DNA from: Pseudomonadota bacterium
Lineage (GTDB): Bacteria; Pseudomonadota; Gammaproteobacteria; DASZBR01
Reading direction: 5' to 3'
DNA length: 36,036 bases
Assembly (NCBI GenBank): GCA_021777765.1
Contig: JAJYDF010000036.1
Span: 1-36,036, forward strand
Positions 9,253 to 18,434 of the stretch are shown piece after piece. The notes beneath the pieces are model-generated. The model did not search any database and was not told the origin of the DNA. It worked only from the letters and a program-made list of their open reading frames with translations. How positions within the stretch are numbered: position 1 is the stretch's first letter; each line of letters opens with the position of its first letter. Position numbers and translations under genes: made by a program.

Positions 9253-10995
9253 TTAAGTGATGTATTCTGATTTTGTCTGTAATAATAATTGTTTAAGAAC
9301 AGTTAGATTTGCAGGTTTTGCCAAGTGCCAATCAAACCCTGCTGCATGTGACATTTCAATATCTTTAGGAGAGGCATAGCCAGAGAAAGCGATAAGATAA
9401 GTTGAGCGGAGATTTTCATTAGCCTTCAAGATTTTCGCAACTTGGTAGCCATCGATGATAGGCAAGCCAATATCGCAAAGAACAAAATCAGGTTTTATTG
9501 TCTGGGCCTTTTGAATTCCTTCAAGAGCACTATATGAGGTGTAAACAATATGCCCAAATGTTTCGAGTACCATAAGTAAACTATTAGCAACGTCAATGTT
9601 GTCATCTATGATGAGTACACTACGTGGAGTAGTAGATGTTATTTTTTCAGCATCAGTTTTCATAATTACATCATCGATGGCATTGTCTAAGGGTAATTTT
9701 ATAATAAAGGTTGCTCCTTTTTTGGGGCCAGCGCTCGTAACATTGACATGTCCATCATGTAGTTCTACGAGATTTTTCACCAGGGCTAATCCCAATCCAA
9801 GCCCGCCTTTGCAACGATCCAAAGTTCTATCGGCTTGCATAAAAGGATTAAACAAATGTTCAATCAAATCGGGTTCTATACCTACACCGTCATCGATGAC
9901 CTGAATTACTGCTTGCTGGCCTTTTTCTTCTAAGAATACTGATATTTGGGTAGTCCCTCCTGATATTGAAAATTTTGCAGCATTTTGCAGCAAATTATCG
10001 ACGACTTGTGCAATACGAATTGGATCCACATTCACCATTACCGGCTTATCTGCAAAGTGAGTCTGCAATGAAATATTGAGACATTCAAAAACTGAACTAT
10101 TATCTTCTATTGTGCGACAAACGAGCTCATTAATATCAATATACTGCCGTTGCAGCTGAATTTTATTTTGTGAAATACGCATGACATCCAACAAATCATC
10201 TACAAGCCGAGTGATTTGTTTCAATTGCCGATTAATAGTACCTTGTATACGTTTTGTGGAGCTACTACCTGCAGGAACACAAGACAGCAAGAAAATGTTA
10301 TTTGAGATAGAAGCCAACGGATTGCGCAATTCGTGTGATAATAATGCTAAAAAATTATCTTTGCGCAGATCCGCTTCGCGCAGTTTTTCTATCAACGTTG
10401 CGCGTTCCTGTATCCAGTGCCCCCTCTCCATGATATCTGCTGAAAGACGCGCTAAAAGATCTAACATTTGTAAATCCTGGGCTTCTGGGATATGTGTTTT
10501 TCGATAATGGGTCGATAACATACCTAACATTTTTCCCGATCGGCTTTTTAGCGGTGTGGATTGAACGGCGCGCACATCTTCATCCAACAACGGTTGTAAA
10601 TCAGGCGTGCCAACAAAAATAGGACTTTGTGTAATGTCTTCCACAATGACGCGTTTATTCGATTTCAAGCCTACACCACATGCAGCTTTCCCCATGAGAC
10701 AAAGTGCGAAATGATCTAAAAATGGTTGAGCAAATCCTCTCGCTGCCACAATTTTTAAAGCACCTAATTCTTCATCAAATAATTGAATATTACCTTTATC
10801 CGCATTTGTAATTGAAATTGCGGCATCAATTATTTCTAGAAGAACTGAAGACGCATCCGCTTCTTGGACAAAACGCGTAGCAATGGAACGCAAACGTGTC
10901 ATCGTATTTAATTCGGCGATAAGTTCTTTATGTTGTTTATTTTCACTTGGAAATTGACTTTCTGAATGATTATGCTCTTGAGATGAGTCAGTCAT
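9253..10995 (-). CDS. Soluble hybrid histidine kinase (GAF-HisKA-HATPase-REC)
   Basis: 580 residues from ATG 10995, which has GGGAG five bases upstream; the frame also opens with a TTG at 11007, but that triplet overlaps this ribosome site. A GAF sensor domain covers about 30-190 and contains two Cys residues (ALCLMGKAACGVG). The HisKA H-box SHELRNPLASI carries phospho-acceptor His221. The ATPase domain has the N-box DNLLQNAAKFS, G1 DDGVGIEP and G2 GGLGLGLALV. The C-terminal receiver has VLIIDDN, phospho-acceptor Asp508 in VLCDIGLPIIDG, and the conserved Lys in LAKPA. There is no membrane segment, so it senses a cytoplasmic signal. No response regulator or phosphotransfer protein is adjacent, so the partner is elsewhere. 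Domain assignments are clear; the signal is unknown. Confidence 0.93.
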   Translation of the reverse strand: MTDSSQEHNHSESQFPSENKQHKELIAELNTMTRLRSIATRFVQEADASSVLLEIIDAAISITNADKGNIQLFDEELGALKIVAARGFAQPFLDHFALCLMGKAACGVGLKSNKRVIVEDITQSPIFVGTPDLQPLLDEDVRAVQSTPLKSRSGKMLGMLSTHYRKTHIPEAQDLQMLDLLARLSADIMERGHWIQERATLIEKLREADLRKDNFLALLSHELRNPLASISNNIFLLSCVPAGSSSTKRIQGTINRQLKQITRLVDDLLDVMRISQNKIQLQRQYIDINELVCRTIEDNSSVFECLNISLQTHFADKPVMVNVDPIRIAQVVDNLLQNAAKFSISGGTTQISVFLEEKGQQAVIQVIDDGVGIEPDLIEHLFNPFMQADRTLDRCKGGLGLGLALVKNLVELHDGHVNVTSAGPKKGATFIIKLPLDNAIDDVIMKTDAEKITSTTPRSVLIIDDNIDVANSLLMVLETFGHIVYTSYSALEGIQKAQTIKPDFVLCDIGLPIIDGYQVAKILKANENLRSTYLIAFSGYASPKDIEMSHAAGFDWHLAKPANLTVLKQLLLQTKSEYIT

Positions 10996-11221
10996 GTTTT
11001 CTCCCAAAAAATCAGTTTAATGTTGAAACAGTATTCTAGATTTTATCTGAATATTCTCGAACATGATTTTTTTGTGTTGTAATTCTATTAACTGTATTAA
11101 TTTCGGATTTTATCGAATTTGGTAAATTATTTTGTACACATTTCAAAATGCCTAAACTAAAGCATTTGATTATCTGATGATTATTCAATATATTGAAATT
11201 AGGACCTGTGTCGGGCCGATA

Positions 11222-12462
11222 TTATTTGTTTGTAATATTTGAAAATCTAATTAGTAAAATTAACATAGAAATCATACTAAAAACAACAAGGCCAAATGCA
11301 ATCCACAGTGGAGTGGCGGCAGTTAGGCTGGCAAATAGTCCAGCAAATAAACCTGTAATACCGAATGAAAATGCGCTTATTGCTCCGGTTAATCCCATAA
11401 TCCATCCTTGTCGATTTCTATCGGCTTGTTCAGAGAATAAACTAATAAGTACTGAATAACTGATCGCAAGACAGGTGGCGGCTGGAATTCCCATAACCCA
11501 TGCGGTGATTTCTTTCTCACTTAATAAAATAATCAGAATAAAAATAGCAATGAGAGTAAGAGTTGCTAGGGCAATTTTACGTAATGAAAAATAATGCACC
11601 ACAATGCTTAAAATATAAAAAAAGCTAATGAAAAACCGATGCCAATGCATGCCATGTAAATTCCAATATCGAGGGCCGATAAATGAAATTGTAGCGCTAA
11701 ATATAAAGCAATAAATTGTACAAATGTTGCCCACCCTAACTGCATGAATAAAAATGTTAGAGATAAATTTAATAAACTTGAAGTGGTAAATGCAGAAATA
11801 AAACCATTTAATCCTGCTAATAATTTAATAGGTTTTATTTCAGTGGGTATAAAGGTTTCATTAAATGCGAAATTAAGATAAACAATATTTAACAAAGAAA
11901 GCCCTGCTGCAAAATATAATGGTGTTGTTATCTGAAACCAGTTTAATAAATGTTTATTGGACAGTATGCCTGATATTAATGACCCTAAAATAGAACCCAA
12001 CGATATTGCCAGTAGTATAAAACCTATATTGGTTGTTTTATTTTCATTGGTGCTCATATCTACAATTGCCGCTTGTGCCGTTGAGATACTGCCGCCGGTA
12101 AATCCTGCAATAATTCTGCCAAATAATAATATAAATACAGAATGAAATAGCACGGCGAAGACAGCCATTAAATAGGCAAATGAATATCCCATTAAAGAGA
12201 TTAAAAGAATTTTTTTCCTACCTATTTGATCGGATAGATCGCCCAGTATTGGGGCACCAAATAACATGGCAAAAAATGAAATACCCTGCGTTAACCCAAA
12301 CAGAAAATAACGCATAATTGGACTCGTGGCATGCGGTAAAATGCTAGAGGAGGGGTTAATTAATAAAGTGGGTAACAATGGCAACTACATAGTGCCACTC
12401 ATTGTATCGATAAAAATAGCGATAAATAGTGGGATAGTGCGAAAAAAATTACTTGAGGGCAT
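11222..12462 (-). pseudogene. MFS drug-efflux-type transporter, disrupted by stop and frameshift
   Basis: Three pieces read as one ~410-residue, ~12-segment major facilitator protein. The N-terminal piece starts at ATG 12462 (an in-frame ATG also lies at 12474) and reads MPSSNFFRTIPLFIAIFIDT, then meets TAG at 12385-12387. Reading on in the same frame gives the main body (12384-11608) with motif A, GDLSDQIGRKK, between helices 2 and 3. This ends at TAA 11608-11610 just after a run of seven T on the coding strand (11617-11623). Adding one T restores the frame into the last ~130 residues (AFFYILSIVVHYFS onward), ending at 11222. Family resemblance is to TetA/Bcr-type proton-coupled exporters; the substrate cannot be told. 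The frameshift alone could be a homopolymer sequencing error, but the separate TAG argues for a real pseudogene. Confidence 0.85.
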
Positions 12463-12751
12463 GTGTTGCACCATTAATATTTAAATAGCCCCAAGATAGA
12501 ATTAACCAAAAGAACATTAAGTCATTATTGTGCGATAACGCTATATCCATAATGAAAAGAATAGTCAAAATATTTTTTTTGACCAGTTATTTTTAAAAAG
12601 ATGTTACCTAGATTTATAGTGTAACTGCATGATATTAATTAGCGATGACATATCACTCAATAATTATCTATTTCTCATTATTTAAACTATACTTAATTAA
12701 AATAATAATTGAATTTATCTTACTGTTTTAATATGCGGGAGTAAGAAAGTT

Positions 12752-13423
12752 ATGCCTAAACAAAATGAGAATGAAATCGAAAGGCTCTACGCTGTATTTG
12801 TTGAAGCTCACATAAAGTCAATGAGACAACGCAAGGAAAATCTAACAAAAGACCATATTGCAAAAATAGAAAAATTTAAGGAGACGTTATTAGCCACACC
12901 ATTTAGCCAGCTGGTTTCAGATTCAAGTAAGCATGCTAAAGAGTTATGCGAGTTTTATAAACATTGTATTGCGCAACTCGATAAAGATAACCAAAAACAC
13001 TATTTAAATAAAATCATCGATGATTTTTCTAAACAGTTACAAGCATTAAAAAAAATTGAGCCAACTGTCATCAATTACACTGAAATCACCAATGCGTTTA
13101 ATGAAAAAATAATTCGTACCCCATTTTCTTATTTCTCAGGAAATGAATCAAATCGAGATGCAGCAGCATTACAAAAATATTTTGTATTTTTAATGATAAA
13201 ACTAGCAAGGGAACAAAAACTTGATGATGTAAAACATTATCAATCTAAAGAAGATATAAAATTAGCGCTCACTCATATAAAAGACCCCGAAGTGCATAAT
13301 GTAATATCGAAATTAATTCATCAAGACTTAACCGCAGTACCGCTCACACAGAGAGCAGCAACTTCCGCCTCAAAAAGAAATATAATCCCACATTCCGATC
13401 CTACTAAACATAAGCAACCATAA
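12752..13423 (+). CDS. Helical hydrophilic protein with internal repeat, unknown
   Basis: 223 residues, charged and predicted mostly helical, with no signal peptide or membrane segment. Two halves share a pattern: FKETLLATPFSQLVS (about residues 46-60) and FNEKIIRTPFSYFSG (about 112-126), each followed by a helical stretch rich in Lys and His, which suggests an internal duplication. The C-terminal ~30 residues are Ser/Thr/Lys/His-rich and probably disordered. I recognise no family. GGGAG about ten bases upstream supports ATG 12752. It stands alone between the MFS pseudogene and the amidase. A small hydrophilic orphan of this kind could be an effector, but nothing in the sequence proves it. 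Confidence 0.6.
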   Translation: MPKQNENEIERLYAVFVEAHIKSMRQRKENLTKDHIAKIEKFKETLLATPFSQLVSDSSKHAKELCEFYKHCIAQLDKDNQKHYLNKIIDDFSKQLQALKKIEPTVINYTEITNAFNEKIIRTPFSYFSGNESNRDAAALQKYFVFLMIKLAREQKLDDVKHYQSKEDIKLALTHIKDPEVHNVISKLIHQDLTAVPLTQRAATSASKRNIIPHSDPTKHKQP

Positions 13424-13601
13424 AATTAAATTCTGTTATCATATTGAATTTAAATTGAACAGAACTTTGTGACATTTTGATGATTTGATCCTTCAAATAG
13501 AGATGCTCTATAGCAGTTGCAAGAATAAAGCTCAAATGGTATATGAATTAGTGTAAATAAATGACACAGTTATAATTATTTTTTTATATGGGATAATTAA
13601 A

Positions 13602-15101
13602 ATGCAAGATCAGAACTCAAAATTAAGTGAAATATTCAATCATGATTTAGCGTATCGAAGTGCAACTGATTTATTAAGCGCATTAAGAACTAAGCATATT
13701 TCAGCAGTTGAATTGCTCGATGCCACTATTTCACGAATAGAAAAATATGATAAGCATATTAATGCGGTTGTGGTCAGAGATTTTGAACGCGCACGAATTG
13801 CTGCAAAACAGGCTGATGATGCATTAGCTAAAGGTGAACAAAAACCGCTACTGGGTTTGCCGATGACGGTGAAAGAGTCATTTAATATTGCCGGATTAAC
13901 ATCTAATTGGGGAAATCCATTTTTTAAAGATTGGCAGCCTATGGAAGATGCATTAGTAATATCACGATTAAAAAAGGCTGGTGCAATTATCATTGGAAAA
14001 ACAAATGTGCCTTTCATGCTCACGGATTGGCAAAGTTATAATGATATCTATGGCACAACCAATAATCCCTGGAATTTAAATTTAACAACAGGTGGATCAT
14101 CAGGGGGATCTGCTGCGGCGCTTGCTGCAGGATTTGTTTCTTTAGAATTAGGTTCGGATTTAGCGGGTTCACTGCGAACCCCGGCACATTATTGTGGTGT
14201 TTATGCACATAAACCAAGTAGTGATTTAGTACCCTTACGTGGGGCTTCGCCACCAACTACTTTAGCCACATCCAATCGAGTTGATTTGGTTGTTGCAGGA
14301 CCAATGTCGCGTACAGCAAATGATCTTGCCTTAGCATTAAATATCATTGCAGGTCCAGATGAATTTACTGATGGCAAAGCATATCAATTATTTTTACCAC
14401 CATCACGTCATACACATTTGCAAGATTTTCGTGTGTTATTAATTGATGAAAATCCTCTTTATCCAACCGCAAATATAATTAGACAATCATTAAATACATT
14501 TGCGGATAAACTTATTAAAAGTGGTGTCAAAGTGGTTAGAGATTACTCTCATTTGCCTGATCTGGCGGAAATTACAAAAAATTATGCGACATTATTATAT
14601 GCTTGGGAAGGTGGCAATTTACCATTAAAAGATTATGAACATTTAATATCATTAGCAAAAAATCTCGATATTAATGATAAAAGTTTAACAGCATTGTGTT
14701 TACGCAGTAATGTTATGAATCATCGTGATTGGGTATTAACAACACGTACTCGGACGCTACTACAACAACAATGGCGAAATCTTTATCGTGATTTTGATGT
14801 GATATTGTGTCCGGTAATGCCAACTTTAGCTTTTCCGCATGATCACAATATGAATATTGAAGAGAGAATAATTGAAATCGATAGTATGAAACTACCTTAT
14901 GCCCACCAATTTATTTGGATATGTTTTGCAAATCTTTTTGGATTACCAGCTACTGTCGCACCGATCGATCAAAGCGAAGAGGGCTTGCCAATCGGAATGC
15001 AAATAATAGGTGATTATTTAGAGGACAATACAACAATTACATTTGCAAAATTGATTGAACGGGAATTTGGTGGGTTTAAACCACCGCAATTAAACTTTTG
15101 A
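13602..15101 (+). CDS. Amidase signature family hydrolase
   Basis: 499 residues, a normal length for the family. The Ser-cisSer-Lys triad is visible: Lys91 in MTVKESFN, Ser166 in TTGGSSGGSAAA and nucleophile Ser190 in GSDLAGSLRTPA. The spacings (75 and 24) equal those of FAAH-type amidases. One variation is Ala189 where most members have Gly (GSDxGGSxR). These enzymes hydrolyse carboxylic amides to acid and ammonia or amine; the substrate range is broad and cannot be read from sequence. GatA is unlikely because no gatB or gatC is adjacent. No signal peptide is seen, so it is probably cytoplasmic. The gene has 178 bp of free DNA upstream and appears monocistronic. Confidence 0.9.
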   Translation: MQDQNSKLSEIFNHDLAYRSATDLLSALRTKHISAVELLDATISRIEKYDKHINAVVVRDFERARIAAKQADDALAKGEQKPLLGLPMTVKESFNIAGLTSNWGNPFFKDWQPMEDALVISRLKKAGAIIIGKTNVPFMLTDWQSYNDIYGTTNNPWNLNLTTGGSSGGSAAALAAGFVSLELGSDLAGSLRTPAHYCGVYAHKPSSDLVPLRGASPPTTLATSNRVDLVVAGPMSRTANDLALALNIIAGPDEFTDGKAYQLFLPPSRHTHLQDFRVLLIDENPLYPTANIIRQSLNTFADKLIKSGVKVVRDYSHLPDLAEITKNYATLLYAWEGGNLPLKDYEHLISLAKNLDINDKSLTALCLRSNVMNHRDWVLTTRTRTLLQQQWRNLYRDFDVILCPVMPTLAFPHDHNMNIEERIIEIDSMKLPYAHQFIWICFANLFGLPATVAPIDQSEEGLPIGMQIIGDYLEDNTTITFAKLIEREFGGFKPPQLNF

Positions 15102-15548
15102 GTATTTCTATAAGAGACTGCTCTTGAATTGTAGATGAAAAAATCAATTCATACAAAACAGGCTGCAATAATGCTGAAAATTAATTCCTAATTTTCAGTC
15201 TATCCCTTCTCCTCAAGTAGAACATTTTAAAACTTCTTTCACATCATAATATAGGAAAAAATTTTGTGATATAACTAAAAACTTGGGTAGTCACCCATTT
15301 TTGAGACATCATTGAGGCTATAGTCATTAAACTTAATCAATTTAATAATATTTTATTTCCGCAAGGTTAAATTCATACAATCTGATTCTATATTAATTAA
15401 ATTATCATCTATAGAATTCAATAATAACATTTAAATAATTTATATTTTATGAAAGATATTTTTAACTGCAAATACCTCACAACGATTTGAGTTGATAAAA
15501 ATAAACTTCATAGATGGCTTGATTTTGATGTCCAACTGGATATAATGC
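15102..15548. other. Non-coding stretch before the toxin gene
   Basis: 447 bp of AT-rich DNA between the amidase and HigB. Apart from the weak hairpin at 15284-15302, I see no gene, RNA or repeat. The higBA promoter presumably lies in the last ~100 bp, but no clear -35/-10 pair is present. Confidence 0.45.
15284..15302 (+). terminator. Weak intrinsic terminator
   Basis: TGGGT (15284-15288), loop AGTC, ACCCA (15293-15297), then five T. The stem is only 5 bp and lies about 180 bp after the amidase stop. It may end read-through from the amidase before higBA. Confidence 0.35.
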
Positions 15549-15896
15549 ATGAAAATAATCTTTTATAATAAAAATAACCGTCCTCCTGTGGTCGATGTAA
15601 TTGAAGATTTAGAATCCAAAGACAGAGCAAAAATACTGGCATGTTTGAAATGCATTGAAGAATTAAGTTTTTATTGTCCTAGAGTTGAATTTAGACAAAT
15701 TAAAGGACGATTATGGGAAGTCAAAATTAAAACACAGAACATCGGGTTTCGTATCTTTTATGTAGTGATAGGAGGCATCATGATTTTACTTCATGCTTAT
15801 AGTAAGCAATCACATAAGGCGCCACTTAAAGAAATTAATCTTGCGGAAAAGAGAATGTTAGAGGTATTAAATAATGAAGAAAATTACATTGAATGA
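15549..15896 (+). CDS. higB: HigB/Gp49-like RelE-fold toxin
   Basis: 115 residues of the phage-derived Gp49-like group of RelE-superfamily toxins: a PPVVDVIEDLESKDRAKI helix near the N-terminus, then VEFRQIKGRLWEVKIK, IGFRIFYVV, and LLHAYSKQSHKAPLKEI with the Lys/His-rich end. Such toxins cleave mRNA at the ribosome; RNase function here is inferred from family. Toxin precedes antitoxin, the HigBA order, and the two genes overlap by 23 bp, implying translational coupling. ATG 15549 is preferred; a second ATG at 15545 is out of frame. The intact length suggests a functional toxin. Confidence 0.85.
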   Translation: MKIIFYNKNNRPPVVDVIEDLESKDRAKILACLKCIEELSFYCPRVEFRQIKGRLWEVKIKTQNIGFRIFYVVIGGIMILLHAYSKQSHKAPLKEINLAEKRMLEVLNNEENYIE

Positions 15897-16176
15897 TGTT
15901 ATTAAAAAAGAGCGAGCATGTGATTCTGAATTCGAAGAATATTACCAAAAGGAATTGCTTATTAATGCGATTTCTAAAATGATAATAGAATTACGACAAC
16001 GTGCTCATTTGACACAAATAGAGTTAGCTAACAGAGCGCACACGACACAACCTGTTATTGCACGCCTTGAAAGTGGTACTGATACTCGCGTACCTTCGTT
16101 ACAGTTATTAATACGTATAGCTGCAGCAGCTAATGCAAAATTGAATATGAGTATTGAGTTTTATAAGAAAGTTTAA
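15874..16176 (+). CDS. higA: HigA-like XRE antitoxin
   Basis: 100 residues with an HTH_3/XRE DNA-binding domain at about 35-92. The core is LRQRAHLTQIELANRAHTTQ, followed by PVIARLESGTDTRVPSLQLL, a typical helix-turn-helix with recognition helix. The N-terminal ~30 residues (EEYYQKELLINAI) would bind the toxin. The ATG lies inside the toxin gene's last codons, so it is coupled to higB. By family it neutralises HigB and represses its own promoter upstream of higB. Confidence 0.87.
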   Translation: MKKITLNDVIKKERACDSEFEEYYQKELLINAISKMIIELRQRAHLTQIELANRAHTTQPVIARLESGTDTRVPSLQLLIRIAAAANAKLNMSIEFYKKV

Positions 16177-16281
16177 AGGTTATATTGAGAATTAAATCGT
16201 AATATTAGAATTAGAAATGAATTAAAGTATAACTATTGCCTTTAATTTGGTTAACTTATATATTTATTTTTTCATTTAAAT

Positions 16282-16926
16282 ATGATGGTGAAAACTATGT
16301 TGCAATTTCTCGCGATTTCTCTACTGATTATCTTGGCAGCGATATCACCAGGGCCTGATTTTGCTATGGTTACTAAAAATTCTTTATTTTATGATCGAAA
16401 AGCGGGTTATTTTACTGCTTTAGGTGTTGCTTCAAGTCTTTTAATTCATGCCACATATTGCATATTAGGTTTAGCACTTATTATTTCAAAATCTTTGTTG
16501 GCGTTTAGTATTATTAAATATTTGGGAGCCAGTTATTTAATTTATATCGGCATTAAAAGTATTTTGGCTAAACGAGATATGACATCATTAAGTTCGCATC
16601 ATAAAAGCCAACACTCATTAAGTGATTGGCAAGCTTTTCGACAAGGCTTGCTATGCAATTTACTGAATCCCAAAGCCATCATGTTTTTATTGGCGTTTTT
16701 TACTTTGGTGGTCAAGCCGGGAAGTTCGTTATGGGTTGAATTGAGTTATGGTTTAGAAATTGCTGTTATTCATTTAATTTGGTTCTCATTATTAGCTTAT
16801 ATGTTAACGCACAAATTCGTAAAATCATCTATTAACAAAATGCAATATTATATTGTTAAATTAATGGGTGCATTGTTAATTGGGTTTGGTGTTCGGATTG
16901 CGACATTACACAGTGAATTTATTTAA
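16282..16926 (+). CDS. LysE/RhtB-family amino-acid exporter
   Basis: Up to 214 residues with about six hydrophobic segments. The N-terminal SPGPDFAMVTKNSL is the family hallmark in the first helix region. GLLCNLLNPKAIMFLLAFF contains the second conserved signature (NPKA). Length is normal for LysE/RhtB proteins, which export amino acids or homoserine lactone-like compounds; the exact substrate is unknown. The start is uncertain between ATG 16282, 16285 and 16297; none has a strong ribosome site. It lies 105 bp after higA in the same direction but is unlikely to be functionally linked. Confidence 0.87.
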   Translation: MMVKTMLQFLAISLLIILAAISPGPDFAMVTKNSLFYDRKAGYFTALGVASSLLIHATYCILGLALIISKSLLAFSIIKYLGASYLIYIGIKSILAKRDMTSLSSHHKSQHSLSDWQAFRQGLLCNLLNPKAIMFLLAFFTLVVKPGSSLWVELSYGLEIAVIHLIWFSLLAYMLTHKFVKSSINKMQYYIVKLMGALLIGFGVRIATLHSEFI

Positions 16927-17263
16927 AACTTAAATTACCCGGTGATTATATATATTAAGCATAATGAATTTATTACGGAAATTATAATTCCACCTACATT
17001 GAAAATAGTGATTTTCTCTAATCACTTTATCCTTAAGCCATCCGTAAACCAATATGGTTAATAGGGGAGGCGTAATATGAGCTTTTTTATCCCACATTAA
17101 ACGGCATGTTTAGGCTCATTCCATTATTTTTTCAATAAGTTAATGCCATATGGGCTGCATGTCATAACACATAACTCACCCTAAAAAAAGATTTAATCCC
17201 GCACATTTTTTGTGCATAATATCAAACTTTCATTTTAATGATGAATCAGGGAGAGAGTAGAGA
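16927..17263. other. Non-coding stretch with a short hairpin
   Basis: 337 bp between the LysE gene and the His-rich protein. It holds a 7-bp hairpin, AGTGATT (17007-17013) with AATCACT (17020-17026), without a good T-tract, and the mini-ORF at 17077-17100. It must also contain the promoter for the next gene; I could not assign one. Confidence 0.45.
17077..17100 (+). CDS. Seven-codon mini-ORF with strong ribosome site
   Basis: GGGGAGG at 17064-17070 precedes ATG 17077 by six bases, giving MSFFIPH and a TAA. ATGAGC at its start recurs inverted as GCTCAT about 35 bp downstream, so the start could be closed in a hairpin. It lies 164 bp upstream of the His-rich protein and might be a leader peptide, or chance. 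Confidence 0.25.
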   Translation: MSFFIPH

Positions 17264-18394
17264 GTGTTACAGATTAGTAAATATATAAGTAATACGCTTA
17301 CCGTATTCGCAACACTATTATTATTTTATGCAAGCGCTAGCAATGCTACGACGTCAAATGATAGCACCCGATCAGTCAGTCATAGTTCTAATCATCGTAG
17401 TTCTGCGCATCATAATGCTAAGACACATGCAAAAACTACGCATCCACAACATAAAAACACACAACACTTAGCTCATAATAATCAAGTAAAACGAGCACAG
17501 AACCATAAATCGCATGCTACAAAACGGCCACATTCAAAACCTGTTCATGCCAATAAAAAATTACATACACCACACATAACGCATCATCAGCTTCATAATA
17601 GTCATGCTCAAACGAATGTTCATCATCTCTCAGCCAATACCCATAATAAATTGCAGGCTAAATCCAATCAAAATCGTCATACCGCTATCGTGCGACATCA
17701 GCCAAATAATTTAAATAATCCGAGTGTTGCTGCAATTCATTCTGGACCAGTTAATAATAATTCGTTAACATTTAATTCAATGCCAGCTAATCAAACTGCA
17801 GGTATGCGCTTGGTGTCTTTTGTGCATGAAATGGTTGGATCTTTACGATATACACGTTATGCGTCTGGCGCTGGTGTTTTTGACAGTAAATATGGCATCT
17901 ATAAATTAGATTGTTCACATTATGTAGATAATATTTTGCATCGTGTTGATCCCCGTGCCTATGCCAGTTTAGAGGCGGGTACCGGAGCCCAAATGCCTAA
18001 TTCCGCAAATTACTATAATTTTTTCACACGGTTATCTGATCATCTTCGTTATGATTGGGACAAAGTCGATAATGCTAAAGATTTAGAGCCTGGTGATGTG
18101 TTGGTATTTCGTTATAAGAGTCCTTCAGGAATACAAGAGGGTGGCCATGTAATGATGGTCATGGATAAACCCGTGATTGATAATGGTGCTTTATTTGTAC
18201 GTGTTACTGATTCAGCAGCTGCTGGGCATAGCGACGATACACGTCCTGCTCATGATTCTGGCGTGGGTATTGGCACTTTAGTTCTTAAAGTGAATAGTTA
18301 CACTGGCCAACCATCTGCTTATGCTTGGGAATTCAATTCGCCTTGGAAGAGTGTAGATATCGCAATGGCAAGACCACCCTCCAGTATGGGATAG
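17264..18394 (+). CDS. Secreted His-rich NlpC/P60-like cysteine hydrolase
   Basis: 376 residues from GTG 17264; TAG three codons upstream (17258-17260) and the GGGAGAGAG tract fix this start. Residues 1-28 form a signal peptide with a cleavage-like ASASNA. About 35-150 are low-complexity and very rich in His, Asn, Lys and Ser, without Cys. About 180-360 form an NlpC/P60- or CHAP-like domain: catalytic Cys in KLDCSHYVDNIL, LEPGDVLVFRY before the His strand, GGHVMMVMDKP with the His, and FVRVTDSAAAGH. The family cleaves peptidoglycan peptides or other amide bonds; a periplasmic or extracellular location is inferred. The His-rich segment could bind metal ions or surfaces. The GTPase-like gene follows after 40 bp in the same direction, suggesting an operon. 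Confidence 0.75.
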   Translation: MLQISKYISNTLTVFATLLLFYASASNATTSNDSTRSVSHSSNHRSSAHHNAKTHAKTTHPQHKNTQHLAHNNQVKRAQNHKSHATKRPHSKPVHANKKLHTPHITHHQLHNSHAQTNVHHLSANTHNKLQAKSNQNRHTAIVRHQPNNLNNPSVAAIHSGPVNNNSLTFNSMPANQTAGMRLVSFVHEMVGSLRYTRYASGAGVFDSKYGIYKLDCSHYVDNILHRVDPRAYASLEAGTGAQMPNSANYYNFFTRLSDHLRYDWDKVDNAKDLEPGDVLVFRYKSPSGIQEGGHVMMVMDKPVIDNGALFVRVTDSAAAGHSDDTRPAHDSGVGIGTLVLKVNSYTGQPSAYAWEFNSPWKSVDIAMARPPSSMG

Positions 18395-18434
18395 AATCTC
18401 CTCCACTATGAAAAAATGACATGGAGGTCAATGG

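Noticed and set aside
11608..11630. Programmed frameshift or slippage joining the two MFS pieces
   Set aside because: The independent TAG at 12385-12387 would still break the protein, so decay is the simpler explanation.
13434..13468. TTCTGTT / AACAGAA inverted repeat after the helical orphan as a terminator
   Set aside because: The arms are only seven bases with a long AT-rich loop and no T-tract.
13640..14256. 127- and 78-codon frames opposite the amidase
   Set aside because: They are antisense to conserved amidase motifs including the catalytic region; no independent coding signal.
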